Below the pieces are notes generated by a model, which searched no databases, was not told the DNA's origin, and was given only the letters and a program-made list of their open reading frames with translations. This document shows, piece by piece, positions 18,206-26,774 of a stretch of DNA of 64,000 nt; positions within the stretch are counted from its first letter, which is position 1, and each line of letters opens with the position of its first letter. Position numbers and translations under genes: made by a program. Source of the stretch: Rhodobacter sp. 24-YEA-8 (GTDB taxonomy: Bacteria > Pseudomonadota > Alphaproteobacteria > Rhodobacterales > Rhodobacteraceae); contig NZ_FNSK01000001.1 in assembly GCF_900105075.1 (NCBI RefSeq), positions 1,067,001 through 1,131,000 of the forward strand, read 5' to 3'.

Positions 18206-18442
18206 CGGCAGACAGCAAAGACTGAGCTTACATCAGTGTCGCATTTGCAGCGCCCACTCACATACAGGGCAAAGCGGCGATCACTCCTCACTGCGGCGCT
18301 GCCCAAAGTGCAGCGCGCCGCGTTTCGGGATCGCCCGCATTCCCGCCACAGGCCATGCGGGCCGAGGTGAAAAGCGCCGGGGTGAAGATCTCCGGTGCCG
18401 GGGCATCATCGCCCAGAGCGGCTTTCATACCGATTGCCCGCC
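18206..18442. other. Short gap downstream of the response regulator
   Basis: 237 bases with no recognised gene or clear terminator. Confidence 0.4.
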
Positions 18443-19201
18443 TCATTTGGATCTTGGCGTCTTCGACAGATAGCGTTGCGCCAGCGTCACCAGTTCGGCG
18501 ACGGTACGCACCTGCAACTTCTCCAGAATGCGGGCACGGTGGTGATCGGCGGTGCGGGGGCTGATCCCCAGCCGCGCCCCGACCTCTTTGCTGGAGGTTT
18601 GTGACGGGTTCGCGGCCATGTGGCTGACGACTTCCATCTCGCGGACGGTCAGCCGTTTGAATTTTGCGTTCAGGCGCGCGGTGCCTGCTTTTGAGGCGAT
18701 CCGTTCGGCAGCCATCGCCAGAGCGGTTTCGATCCTTTCAATCAGAACCGACTGGCTGAAGGGCTTTTCCAGAAAATCGAGTGCCCCGGCCTTGATGGCC
18801 TGCACAGATTCCGGCACGCCCCCATGGCCAGTGACGAAGATGATCGGGAGAGTATTGCCCGCCGAGTTAAGATGGGCCTGCAACTCCAGCCCGTTCATTC
18901 CGGGAAGCCTGTAATCGAGGACGAGGCAACCGGGCTCTACCCCATCATAGGCAAACAGAAAATCCATCGCTGAAGCATAGGATTCAACCCTGAAATCCCG
19001 CAATTGCAGCGCATTCGCCAGCGAGACACGGAACGCCTCATCATTGTCGACCAGAAACACCGTCAGCGATGTGCCGCGCCGGTCAGCGCCGCGCCGCTCG
19101 CCCTTACGGCGATCCGGTCCGCGGTAGGGCGTTGCACTTCCTATGCCAGAGCCGCGCCGGTCTGTGCGGCCTGGAGGAGCGGGATCAGATGGTTTCGTCA
19201 T
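18443..19201 (-). CDS. FixJ/NarL-type response regulator without a nearby kinase
   Basis: 252 residues. After a charged Arg/Asp-rich leader (PYRGPDRRKGERRGADRRG) comes a receiver domain: TVFLVDNDEAF acidic pocket, phospho-acceptor Asp in CLVLDYRLPGMNG, Lys in LDFLEKPFS. Then a LuxR-type helix-turn-helix (LTVREMEVVSHM ... EVGARLGISPRTADHHRARI). I start at 19201 where GAGGATGTC precedes the ATG; the frame opens 16 codons earlier. No histidine kinase is adjacent, so it is an orphan in an accessory region. FixJ-like fold is clear; the signal is unknown. Confidence 0.88.
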   Translation of the reverse strand: MTKPSDPAPPGRTDRRGSGIGSATPYRGPDRRKGERRGADRRGTSLTVFLVDNDEAFRVSLANALQLRDFRVESYASAMDFLFAYDGVEPGCLVLDYRLPGMNGLELQAHLNSAGNTLPIIFVTGHGGVPESVQAIKAGALDFLEKPFSQSVLIERIETALAMAAERIASKAGTARLNAKFKRLTVREMEVVSHMAANPSQTSSKEVGARLGISPRTADHHRARILEKLQVRTVAELVTLAQRYLSKTPRSK

Positions 19202-19427
19202 GACATCCTCGCTGCGGCTGCGAGCGTGAAATAGAATCTGGCCCCGCACATGTGCGGATGTTTATGCCCAAGAGTACCGCCGTCAACCCTGACAAAGGGA
19301 TTCATTACTGAAAACAATGAGCTAAAGTTTGGTGTAAATCAATCCAGACAGGCCAGCTCGTCTTGACCAGGGCCCGCGCACGCTAAATCCGGATGGGCTC
19401 TGTGCTTTGATCCCGGCGCGTGGCCCA

Positions 19428-19652
19428 TCAGAAGCGCCGGAGAAGGACCGCGATGGCGGCTGTGCAGACGGAGCGGGCGCTGTGAACCCAGGTGTTCAGT
19501 CCCGGCATCTGCTGTATCAGGCTCAGGTTGAATCTGTCTGGCGCTGATGCCCGGAATTTGAAGATCTGTTCGTAAGGCGTGCGACTGCCGAGCGTCCTGA
19601 GCCGTCGAGAGAAGCTGCAGGCGGCCATGAAGTCGGCAAGGTGAGGCTGCAA
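19428..19652 (-). pseudogene. IS481-family transposase C-terminal fragment (second copy)
   Basis: HLADFMAACSFSRRLRTLG, then RTPYEQIFKF and LIQQMPGLNT, is the end of an IS481-type transposase (usual form HL.DFV.AYNFARRLKTLKGLTPYE ... P..F...P.HQMPGLNT). Everything before HLADF is missing. It abuts a truncated phage tail gene on the opposite strand, which suggests the insertion removed the 5' part of that gene. Confidence 0.8.
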
Positions 19653-19678
19653 CTGTACGCCGGGCCCGTCGCCGCCAG

Positions 19679-20182
19679 GATGCTCAGCCTAGTGTCAGGG
19701 AGGACGGCCAGCTGTCGGATAATATCGCGGCCAGCATCCGGGTTAATAACGAGGTCGGTGCCGCTGCCAGCGCGGCCCGGATGCGCGAGACCGGCGGGGC
19801 AGACAAGGCCGGTGCTGTTTCGGCAATGCGCGATGCGCGCCGCGCCGCCAGGGGAATTGCGCCGCCGCTGTTCACGTAAGTCGGATTGACCGTCAAAGCG
19901 CCTCACGCCCATCTGGTCGAGCTCGGCACCGCCCCGCATATCAATGCCGGGAAACTCATTGGCACACAACACCCCGGCACCGCGCAGCAGCCGTTCGTCC
20001 GGCCCGCCTGGGTCGCTGAGAAAAATGCCACTATTGAGCGGATCGCCAAGGCGCTCGGCAACGAGATCATGAGGGCCGCCCGCCGCGCTGCGAACAAGGC
20101 CGCGACCTTCGCATCACCTGGAGCGCAAGCCGCTTTCCACCACACCCCGCCAGCCTGCGGGGTTTTTTCACATCCAAAATAG
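19679..20182 (+). pseudogene. Broken HK97-gp10-type phage tail gene
   Basis: One frame reads through GQLSDNIAASIRVNNEVGAA ... RRAARGIAPPLFT, hits TAA at about 19877, and continues in the same frame with VKAPHAHLVELGTAPHINAG, then GTQHPGTAQQPFVRPAW. The HLVE.GTAPH and QHPGT.PQPF.RPAW blocks are the hallmark of HK97 gp10-like minor tail proteins. The 5' end is missing at the IS481 scar. So there is a truncation and a nonsense change where a tyrosine codon is expected. Confidence 0.8.
20145..20168 (+). terminator. Rho-independent terminator between phage-type genes
   Basis: CCCCGC-CAGCCT-GCGGGG followed by six T. It sits inside the tail end of the broken gp10-like frame and 24 bases before the endolysin start. 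Confidence 0.85.
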
Positions 20183-20191
20183 GAGAACATC

Positions 20192-20716
20192 ATGAGCAAG
20201 ATCGCTCTGGTGATCGGGCATAACGTCCGGTCGCAGGGGGCTGTCCGCGTGACGGACAAGCGCACCGGATATGACATCAACGGCGACCTCGCGGTGGCGA
20301 TCCGGGATCTGGACCCGGCGCGCTATGTGATCGTGCGGCGCACGGCTGGCACGGGTGAGATCGGCCGGGCCTATGCGGAGGTTGACCGGCTGGGCATCCT
20401 GGTCTCGGTCGCGCTGCATTTCAACAGGACGAAGGCCGTCAGCGCCACCGGGACCGAAACGCTGACCAGTGGCACCACCAACAGCGCCCGCCTCGCGCGC
20501 GGCGTCCAGGCCGGCATGGTCCGCGCCCTTGGCCTGCGGGATCGCGGCGTGAAGGTCATCGCGCGGAACGGAAGGGGAGGCGCCTCGCTCTGGACCGGCA
20601 AGCCGCCGGCCTTCTTTATCGAGCCGTATTTCGGCAGCAACGCGGGCGACTGTGCCGCAGCGGATCGCAACTTTTCGGCACTTGTCCGCGCTATCCATGA
20701 GGCCTGCCCGGCCTAA
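20192..20716 (+). CDS. Phage-type N-acetylmuramoyl-L-alanine amidase (amidase_3 fold)
   Basis: 174 residues, probably an endolysin. ALVIGHNVRSQGA carries the first zinc His, SVALHFN a later His, and AFFIEPYFGSN the catalytic Glu; the layout matches short amidase_3 enzymes. There is no signal peptide, as in phage endolysins. The start ATG follows TAGGAGAACATC. It belongs to a phage-derived patch with a gp10-like tail relic upstream and a small membrane peptide and redoxin downstream. It differs in fold from the amidase at 2068, so the two patches are not simple copies. Confidence 0.82.
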   Translation: MSKIALVIGHNVRSQGAVRVTDKRTGYDINGDLAVAIRDLDPARYVIVRRTAGTGEIGRAYAEVDRLGILVSVALHFNRTKAVSATGTETLTSGTTNSARLARGVQAGMVRALGLRDRGVKVIARNGRGGASLWTGKPPAFFIEPYFGSNAGDCAAADRNFSALVRAIHEACPA

Positions 20717-20733
20717 TTCACAGGAGCCTGATC

Positions 20734-20814
20734 ATGAGTTCCGTCAACATGCGCTTCGCGCATTACGTTCTCTCCACCTTCCTCGGGCTGACTGCTGCAT
20801 GGCTGGCCGGCTGA
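20734..20814 (+). CDS. 26-residue membrane peptide
   Basis: Short gene with a good ribosome site (CAGGAGCC) 17 bases after the endolysin stop, encoding MSSVNMRFAHYVLSTFLGLT and six more residues (AAWLAG). It has one hydrophobic helix and could be a truncated holin or spanin-like peptide. The ribosome site and spacing support expression; the function is unknown. Confidence 0.45.
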   Translation: MSSVNMRFAHYVLSTFLGLTAAWLAG

Positions 20815-20833
20815 GGTGAGGTCCGGGAGGCTG

Positions 20834-21154
20834 ATGCCCCGGACCCTGACCATCCACTTGCCGACGCTGGTTGCGGCAGTCCTGGGAGCGGCTGGCGCCT
20901 CCTTGGGGGATCTTCGCACGGTGGGGCGTGAGGTGATCACCCTCCACAGCAAATCCTTATGCGTCCAGTGTGACGCCACCAGGCGCGCGCTGGATCAGGC
21001 CTGGCTCCGGTATCGCGTGATGGACCTGACCGAGGACGCTGAGGCCATGGGCTATGTCCAGAGCCTTGGATACCGGCAGGCCCCGGTGGTGGTCACCGAG
21101 ACCGAACGGCACTGGTCAGGGTATCAGCCGGGGAAGATCACCACGTTGAGGTGA
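20834..21154 (+). CDS. NrdH-like redoxin with an extra hydrophobic N-terminus
   Basis: The last 70 or so residues are a clear NrdH-type glutaredoxin: VITLHSKSLCVQCDATRRAL with the CVQC active site, MDLTEDAEAMGYVQSLGY, QAPVVV, HWSGYQPGKI. NrdH reduces ribonucleotide reductase in the cytoplasm, and tailed phages often carry one. The ATG at 20834 adds about 33 residues with a hydrophobic stretch (LPTLVAAVLGAAGASLG). A GTG at 20933, preceded by GGGGCGTGAG, would give a standard-length protein and may be the true start. No ribonucleotide reductase gene is nearby. Confidence 0.75.
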   Translation: MPRTLTIHLPTLVAAVLGAAGASLGDLRTVGREVITLHSKSLCVQCDATRRALDQAWLRYRVMDLTEDAEAMGYVQSLGYRQAPVVVTETERHWSGYQPGKITTLR

Positions 21155-21831
21155 GATCGGACATTTTGGCCAATTTGAGAGCCGCCCCCGGGATGCCATG
21201 GGCCGCTCTATTTGTTTCGGCGACCGGCAGCTATGCGGGACATTGCTGCCGGTCGCTCCGGTTGATCCCTGTTGCCAATCATTTAGCACGTTACGTGGCG
21301 CTTGCGGCAAAGACATGAGATACGAAAGCCCCTGATTTTCTTGACTTTGCCGATCTGTCGCGGGTTTTAGCACTTCCGCGACAGACCGTCCCGCTTTTCG
21401 GCAGCCAGGGGAGGTCTCCTTTCCTTTGCTCAATGATCAACTGCGGGTCACCATCTGAGGTCTGGCGATGTGAGCAGCCGTGTTCGTTGTTCGCCGCTTT
21501 GATCTAAGGGCGCAGGTTCGTGGAGTTCTCGAACCTGACCACATCGACCGGCGTATCGATGCGGATTGTAATCTGTCGGTGTTTGGCCGGGCCGGAATGG
21601 CCGATTATCCGCCTGGTGAAAGGCCGACCAGTATAGCGGCCGCGTACCCGATCGCTCAGCGCCTGTTCGGGAGGTGCGTTGCACAGAGCTGATCGGGCGT
21701 GGAGCGTGTTCCAGTCCTTTGCGCTATGCTGTCCGGCTATCAGCTTCAACACCTGTGATGGCTGATCGCAGTTCCTTGCGCCTGAAGCGCCGCGCGCAAG
21801 GTTTTGGCCGCCGCCTTTGCATCATCAATGG
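21155..21831. other. Gap with no recognised gene
   Basis: 677 bases. A minus-strand frame at 21504-21752 (82 codons, ending ITIRIDTPVDVVRFENSTNL) looks somewhat protein-like but matches no family I know and has no clear ribosome site. It is probably decayed mobile DNA. Confidence 0.35.
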
Positions 21832-23223
21832 TCATCTGCGTTTCTCCGCATTGACCTCCTGCGTATCAGCGGTGTGCAGGACGTTGCGCCCGATCATCAC
21901 GGCGAGCATGAGAATGATCGCGTCCGCCATCGGAAAGGCCAGCCAGATACCCGGCACCCCGAAGCCGACAGAAAGCACCAGTATGAACAAGGGGGTCAGA
22001 AGCCAAGGCTTCACCAAAGTCAGTGCCGCGGTCCGTCCCGGTTGACCAAGAGCCTGGAAATACAGCGCCAGGACAAGGACCGGGCCGGATGCTGCGTAAA
22101 ACAGCATCACAGGCCGCAATATCTCCGCAACGGCGACGATCACGGCGGGGTCATCGCTGAACCAATGACCGAGGGTGGCCCCCGCAAAGACACCGACCAA
22201 CACCACCGACAGACACCAGAGGAAAGCGGCCGCCATCGCCAGCCGTAACGCGGCCCGTGCCCGGTCAATCCTTCCCGCACCAGCATTATTGCCGGCAATG
22301 CTTTGCATAGCCAGCGCGATTGCCATCTGTGGCATGAAGGCAAAGCCTAAAAGTCGCGTCACTACGCCATAAGCGGCGATCAAGGTGTCAAATTCCGTGC
22401 CGGCAGAAAACCGCAGGGACAGCATCACGATACTGGCGACCAGGGCGATGCCGATGAAACTGAGGCACAGTGGCATGCCCAGCCGAATGATCTGTGACCA
22501 CGCACTTAGCCAGCTTTGCGAGCGCAGAACGGATAGCGGCGGCAGCCCCCTGTTACGTCCCCTCACGCCGACAACCAGCGCCAATCCAAGGGCCTGGGCC
22601 GCGACAGTGCCAAGGGCCGAACCCGAAATCCCAAGGCCAAGCACCACGATCCCCAACCAGTTCGCACCGATATTGAACAGGTTGACCAGTACGGACAGGG
22701 CGGCAATCAGACTGGCCCTCCCCTCGTTGCGCAGGGCATCTGCATGGATGCCAAGCAACAACTGTGCCGGCGCGCCGAGAATTATGATCCGCAGATAATC
22801 CTGCGCCAATCCGGCGACCCTGGGATTGCCTGCAGCCATAGAACCGACAAGCGCGGGGCCGATCACCAGCCATAGCGCGACAAGACCAACCGAAATCGCG
22901 AGCACCAGCCCATGCGCCCCGGCAAAGACGCGCCCGGCGGCTACGCGATCTCCGGCACCCAGATACCGGGCCATCAGGCTCGACATGCCGCCGCCCGCCA
23001 GGGTCGTCAGCGCCGAAAGCACCATAGCCACCGGAAAGGCCAAGCTCACCGCAGCCAGCGCGTCGGACCCGATGAAATGGCCGACGAAAATTCCATCGAC
23101 AACATTAAGAACTCCGCCCATCGACATGACCACGGCCATCGGAAGGGCGTTTGACAGTAACAGCCGCCCGATTGGGGCGTCCAGAAAAGGGTTAATCTGC
23201 TGATCAGCGTGCCGTGCAGACAT
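21832..23223 (-). CDS. MATE-family multidrug/cation exporter
   Basis: 463 residues with about twelve membrane segments in two similar halves, starting after a short polar leader (NPFLDAPIGRLLLSNALPMA). The first half has GIFVGHFIGSDALAAVSLAF and the second MPQMAIALAMQSIAGNNAGAG, both typical of MATE/DinF-like antiporters that export drugs or cations using Na+ or H+. It lies alone on the minus strand in the accessory region with no adjacent regulator. Substrate cannot be predicted. GC content and codon use look like the host. Confidence 0.92.
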   Translation of the reverse strand: MSARHADQQINPFLDAPIGRLLLSNALPMAVVMSMGGVLNVVDGIFVGHFIGSDALAAVSLAFPVAMVLSALTTLAGGGMSSLMARYLGAGDRVAAGRVFAGAHGLVLAISVGLVALWLVIGPALVGSMAAGNPRVAGLAQDYLRIIILGAPAQLLLGIHADALRNEGRASLIAALSVLVNLFNIGANWLGIVVLGLGISGSALGTVAAQALGLALVVGVRGRNRGLPPLSVLRSQSWLSAWSQIIRLGMPLCLSFIGIALVASIVMLSLRFSAGTEFDTLIAAYGVVTRLLGFAFMPQMAIALAMQSIAGNNAGAGRIDRARAALRLAMAAAFLWCLSVVLVGVFAGATLGHWFSDDPAVIVAVAEILRPVMLFYAASGPVLVLALYFQALGQPGRTAALTLVKPWLLTPLFILVLSVGFGVPGIWLAFPMADAIILMLAVMIGRNVLHTADTQEVNAEKRR

Positions 23224-23930
23224 CGCTCACTCCTCTTGTGAGGCATTTCAAGGTGGAATGGGGGCCTGCATTGCCCACCGCGCGAAATGCTTCGAAGGTG
23301 AGATGTCTTGTCTGTCCGGGCTTCACCGTGGCTTGCGCCGCAGGCGGCAGGTGCCGGAACCTTGGGCGTTAGACATAGGGGATGGGAGTTGCCCAGTCAA
23401 TCAAGCTGCTGTCGCAAAAATCTCTAAACCTGCGACAATCCGCAATTTCGCGCGGTCCATCAAAATCAACTCTGCCATTGCGTCCGGAGCGCCGAGGTCT
23501 AATGATCGAAATGGGCTTCACGCAACTTCCACCACCGGTGGCGGTTATTCCCCAAACCGTGAAAAACCTACTTCGCCCGGTCTTGAGGGTATGCCCAGAT
23601 CGCGACTGACCCCAGGTCGGGGATCTCCGCTCTTACAGGTTGGCACGAGCGGCGTTCCAGCCACACTCTCCGATTTCGGGGTCAGGTCCAAGCAAGTAAC
23701 CTGGCTTTGCTCCTCCGTTCTGGGGGGATCGCTGTCCATGGGGGACGGGGGGCGCTGAGATTTCAGGGTATCTCGGCGGTCCGGCAATCCCAGGTGCCTC
23801 CATTGTGGATTTGCCAGGTCGAACTCTGAAGGGTTGTGCTTGATTTATGATTCATCTGAGGAGGGGCAGAGGAGCCACTGTCATGGGGGAATTGATGGGC
23901 ACAGCGCCTGTTCCCCCGGCGTTAAACGTG

Positions 23931-23956
23931 AAAGACCCGCCCGAAAGGAGGTCTTT
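23931..23956 (+). terminator. Terminator-like hairpin
   Basis: AAAGACC (23931-23937) and GGTCTTT (23950-23956) with a 12-base loop, then another T. It could end a short transcript; no gene precedes it on the plus strand. Confidence 0.4.
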
Positions 23957-24063
23957 TCCAAGTAGCTGTACCCACCAGCGATTTTTTTACTCCGGCGACA
24001 GGGGTGGAATGGATACTTATAAGTATTTGAAAAGAGTTATATATTTCTGTCATGTTTTCGAGT

Positions 24064-24100
24064 CAGGTGTCATACTTGATGGTATTATGTATGACACCTG
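24064..24100. repeat. Perfect 12-bp inverted repeat downstream of the LysR gene
   Basis: CAGGTGTCATAC (24064-24075) and GTATGACACCTG (24089-24100) with a 13-base AT-rich loop. On the plus strand it is followed by GCTGGTTTTT. It may be a terminator or a protein-binding dyad. Confidence 0.65.
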
Positions 24101-24232
24101 GCTGGTTTTTCTGATGGGCGGCGGTCGATGTCTCTCGCGCGAAGGGTGTGATGGCCTTTCGATGGGCCGGAGGGATGTGGCACTACCCATTTTCCGGCAG
24201 AGTGGTTTCAACCCTTTTAGGTCCCGGGCCCT

Positions 24233-25129
24233 TCAGTTGCTATGCGCCCGAGTGTTTCGCGTCTTCGGAATCCAGTCGAGAAATGACCTGAGGCCCAGCC
24301 CCATAGCCTTGCCCCTTTTGCGGCGGAAGAGGACCGGCACTTCAAGACCATTGCGGACATTGGTGAATTTCAACGCCACCAGGCTGCGCGTCCGGAGATG
24401 ATTTTTAAGGGCCGAGGCCGGAATATTGGCCCAGCCAAGCCCTTGCTCTGCCAAAGCTGACATCTGGTATAGCGTGCCGACCTTCCACAGCTGCGACGCG
24501 ACCAGCGTGCTGCGGGTTTCGGGTGGGCCAAAAGGGCTTGCGCTGATGATCTGGCGGTGACTGTGCAGCGCCTCAAGCGTCAGTCCGCTTTGCCGGGTCA
24601 GCGGATGGTCCGGTGCGACCACCGCCACGATGGTTTCCATCCACAGACCAGTAACCTCTTCATCGACGCCAATCGTGCTGTCGCCATAAGTCAGACAGCC
24701 GTCGATCTCATCGCGCGACAGCGCGCGCAGAATATCGGACTGCGGCGCGGTGATCAGATTGACCGGCAACAGGGGATAGGTCTCGGACAGCCGTCGCAGC
24801 GCCGGAATGATATTCTCCATCGGCAGGTCTGAAGAAATCCCTAAGGTCAGTTCGGTTTCAAGCCCGCCCTCCATATCTTCCAGGCGCTGGTTGATGGCGG
24901 CGATATCGGCCACGACCATCCGCGCATCCGCCAGCACCGCGCGCAGCCTTTCGCTCGGCAGCGCCTCGCGGCCGCTGCGGTCAAACAGGGGAAAGCCCAG
25001 TTCGGCCTCGAGACTGGCGATCATCATGCTGATGGCGGCGGGCGTGCGATGCAGACGCCGCGCGGCCGCCGAGAAGGATCCCTCGTCGACAATGGTCAGC
25101 AAAAGGCCGAGCTGCTCTCCGGATATCAT
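24233..25129 (-). CDS. LysR-type regulator divergent from a PACE efflux gene
   Basis: 298 residues with the LysR winged helix at residues 3-60 (LGLLLTIVDEGSFSAAARRL, then ISMMIASLEAELGFPLFDRS) and a periplasmic-binding-like effector domain after residue 85. It is divergent from the PACE gene across 94 bases that contain a 15-bp palindrome of the T-N11-A type next to the regulator start. The layout parallels AceR-AceI of Acinetobacter, where the LysR protein senses chlorhexidine or diamines and induces the pump. A decayed relative of its C-terminus sits at 17654-17785. Confidence 0.93.
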   Translation of the reverse strand: MISGEQLGLLLTIVDEGSFSAAARRLHRTPAAISMMIASLEAELGFPLFDRSGREALPSERLRAVLADARMVVADIAAINQRLEDMEGGLETELTLGISSDLPMENIIPALRRLSETYPLLPVNLITAPQSDILRALSRDEIDGCLTYGDSTIGVDEEVTGLWMETIVAVVAPDHPLTRQSGLTLEALHSHRQIISASPFGPPETRSTLVASQLWKVGTLYQMSALAEQGLGWANIPASALKNHLRTRSLVALKFTNVRNGLEVPVLFRRKRGKAMGLGLRSFLDWIPKTRNTRAHSN

Positions 25130-25138
25130 CGTACACCA

Positions 25139-25153
25139 TTAAGTTAAACTTAA
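25139..25153. promoter_or_regulatory. Probable LysR operator
   Basis: TTAAGTT-A-AACTTAA, perfect seven-base arms, starting ten bases upstream of the LysR start codon. It contains the T-N11-A pattern (25140 to 25152). It is placed to repress the regulator and activate the divergent PACE gene. Confidence 0.75.
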
Positions 25154-25223
25154 ATTACCATATTTGCCATGTCAGATCACATTACAGTATCAGGCCGCAA
25201 AACTGAAGCTGTGAGGCAAGATC

Positions 25224-25652
25224 ATGCAAGGCTGGAAACGCCGCGTCACCTATATCGGCCTGTTCGAGGTCACTGCGATCCTGATTTCATCGACCTTCCT
25301 GAGCTATGTCAGCGGCAAGAGCGGCGCGCATAGCCTGGCGCTTTCGATGATGATCACCACCACGGCCATCACCGTGAATTTCTTCTACAACCTGTCCTTC
25401 GAGGCCTGGGAGGTCCGCCAGGCCAGCCGCGAGCGCACTGTCTTGCGGCGCGTTTTTCATGCGATGGGTTTCCAGGTCTGCCTCGTTACGCTGCTTATTC
25501 CGCTGATCGCCTGGTGGTTCGTGGTTTCGCTGGTTGAGGCCTTTTTTATGGATTTGGCGCTGATCGTCTTCTTCCCGATCTATACCATGATCTTTACCTG
25601 GGTGTTTGACCTCGTATTCGGCACCCCGGCCCATTTGCTGCAAGAAGCGTGA
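25224..25652 (+). CDS. PACE-family efflux transporter (AceI-like)
   Basis: 142 residues, inner membrane, four helices arranged as two bacterial transmembrane-pair units: residues 7-28 and 38-58, then 77-100 and 108-130. Typical PACE features are RRVTYIGLFEVTAI at the start, NFFYNLSFEAWE after helix 2 and RRVFHAMGFQ before helix 3; the Glu in LFEVTAI is the membrane-buried acid needed for proton-coupled export in AceI. Known substrates are biocides such as chlorhexidine and natural short diamines. The gene is intact and paired with a divergent LysR regulator inside an otherwise decayed region. Confidence 0.92.
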   Translation: MQGWKRRVTYIGLFEVTAILISSTFLSYVSGKSGAHSLALSMMITTTAITVNFFYNLSFEAWEVRQASRERTVLRRVFHAMGFQVCLVTLLIPLIAWWFVVSLVEAFFMDLALIVFFPIYTMIFTWVFDLVFGTPAHLLQEA

Positions 25653-25721
25653 GGTGCCGTAGGGGGGCGGTCACATCATGAAGATCCACGATTTATCAAA
25701 ATTTTAAGTAATATTCTGATA

Positions 25722-25904
25722 TTATAGCTGCACCCGCCCCCCCCTCAGTTTCTCATGGAGCTTCCCTGGCCCCATCGGGGCGGCGATCAGGCCGGCCTGG
25801 ACCTCCTCCGAGGCAAGTGCCTGTTTGCTCAGCTCCTGATGGGTGTCCAACGCATCTATAATCGCATTGACCAGGGCGCACCTCAGGACCGGAGAATGGG
25901 TCAG
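25722..25904 (-). pseudogene. Possible C-terminal remnant of a type I restriction subunit (HsdR)
   Basis: The minus strand reads VNAIIDALDTHQELSKQALA then SEEVQAGL and MGPGKLHEKLRGG before a stop. From memory this resembles the last 50 residues of HsdR proteins (AIMDA..AH..MS.QAL.S..V..GL...LLGP..LYE.LR). No other hsd gene remains. The assignment rests on this short tail only. Confidence 0.4.
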
Positions 25905-25949
25905 CTGCTCTTTCGAGTTGTTCTGGTCCTGTTGGACAAGGACGGTACC

Positions 25950-26160
25950 CGGTTCAGCGCTTTGGCCCGGGTCGCGAAAGAGTTCCTGCTGAGGTCGGAC
26001 AACGGGCTCGTTTTTACCAGTCGCAAGCTCACGGCACTGGTCCGCAGCTACAGCCTGAAGCAGGAGTTTATCACCCCGCCCTCGCCAGCGGGCTCGAACC
26101 GGTGGCGCTTTCGCTGGCTCGATCCGCATCCAAATGGCATGGTCGAGCGCGTGATCCGGC
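25950..26160 (+). pseudogene. IS3-family OrfB fragment
   Basis: Reads ALARVAKEFLLRSDNGLVFT, then SRKLTALVRSY and LKQEFITP, then after an 18-residue disruption NGMVERVIR. These are the DNG and NGMVERVIR blocks of the IS3 integrase core (second Asp and catalytic Glu). The element is cut on both sides, by an HsdR-like tail and by a SRAP gene. Confidence 0.8.
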
Positions 26161-26164
26161 CGGC

Positions 26165-26754
26165 AGTGGCCCCTGTAAGGATTTGGCGTCCGTCCACGGC
26201 TCTTCCAGCCATTCCTCCCAGTCGTCCGGCTCCGTCAGGATCACTGGCATGGCCTTGGGATGGATTTCTGCCACTTCCGCATTCGGATCACAGGTCAGGA
26301 AGGCGAAGAGGTCATCCGTGATCTCGCCGTCCTTCAGTTTGCGGATGCTGGTCCAGTCCGGCACCCAGATTCCGGCAAAGAACGCCGGGCGATCCTCTTT
26401 CAGCGCGAACCATGCATTGCCTGCACATTTGCCCTGGCGGTGGCTCTGCGAACCACTCGACCGGCACAAGGCAGGGATGCGGTGGTCCCAGCCACCGTCG
26501 CCAGTATGGCGAGTTGGTGTTGCGCACATTGGTGACGCCCCGGTCGATGCCGCTCTTGCTGTGAACCTGAGGCGGGGAGGGCAGGCCCCACCGGGCGCTG
26601 CGCAGAACATGACCACCATCCCCGGCGGTGATGATCGGCGCCACGCAATCGTGCCAGATGTCGCCGGGTTCGATATTGCCGGCGGCGTTCGTCAGCCCGG
26701 CGAAGAGCTGGCGCATCGCTTCGGGGGAAGTGGTCTGACTGTAAAGATTGACAT
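26165..26754 (-). pseudogene. Broken SRAP (YedK/HMCES-like) gene
   Basis: SRAP proteins shield abasic sites through an N-terminal Cys2. Here the frame after ATG at 26754 is shifted: ATGTCAATCTT replaces the expected ATG-TGC-AAT-CTT, a one-base loss that removes Cys2. Out of that frame the protein continues as NLYSQTTSPEAMRQLF, SARWGLPSPPQVHSKSGIDR and CLVPVEWFAE, then shifts again to NAWFALKEDRPAFFAGIW and MPVILTEPDDWEEWL. The C-terminus is lost at the IS3 fragment. So there are two frameshifts and a truncation. Confidence 0.82.
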
Positions 26755-26774
26755 CGTCAGGCCTTCTCATTGCG

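Larger units (their letters stand above)
23224..24232. other. Kilobase gap between MATE and LysR genes
   Basis: No gene I can support on either strand. It is AT-richer around 24000-24110. It holds two hairpins, annotated separately (23931-23956 and 24064-24100). Confidence 0.45.

Noticed and set aside
25662..25742. GGGGGGCGG ... CCGCCCCCC inverted repeat around an AT-rich loop
   Set aside because: Arms are low-complexity G/C runs 63 bases apart; probably chance in GC-rich DNA.
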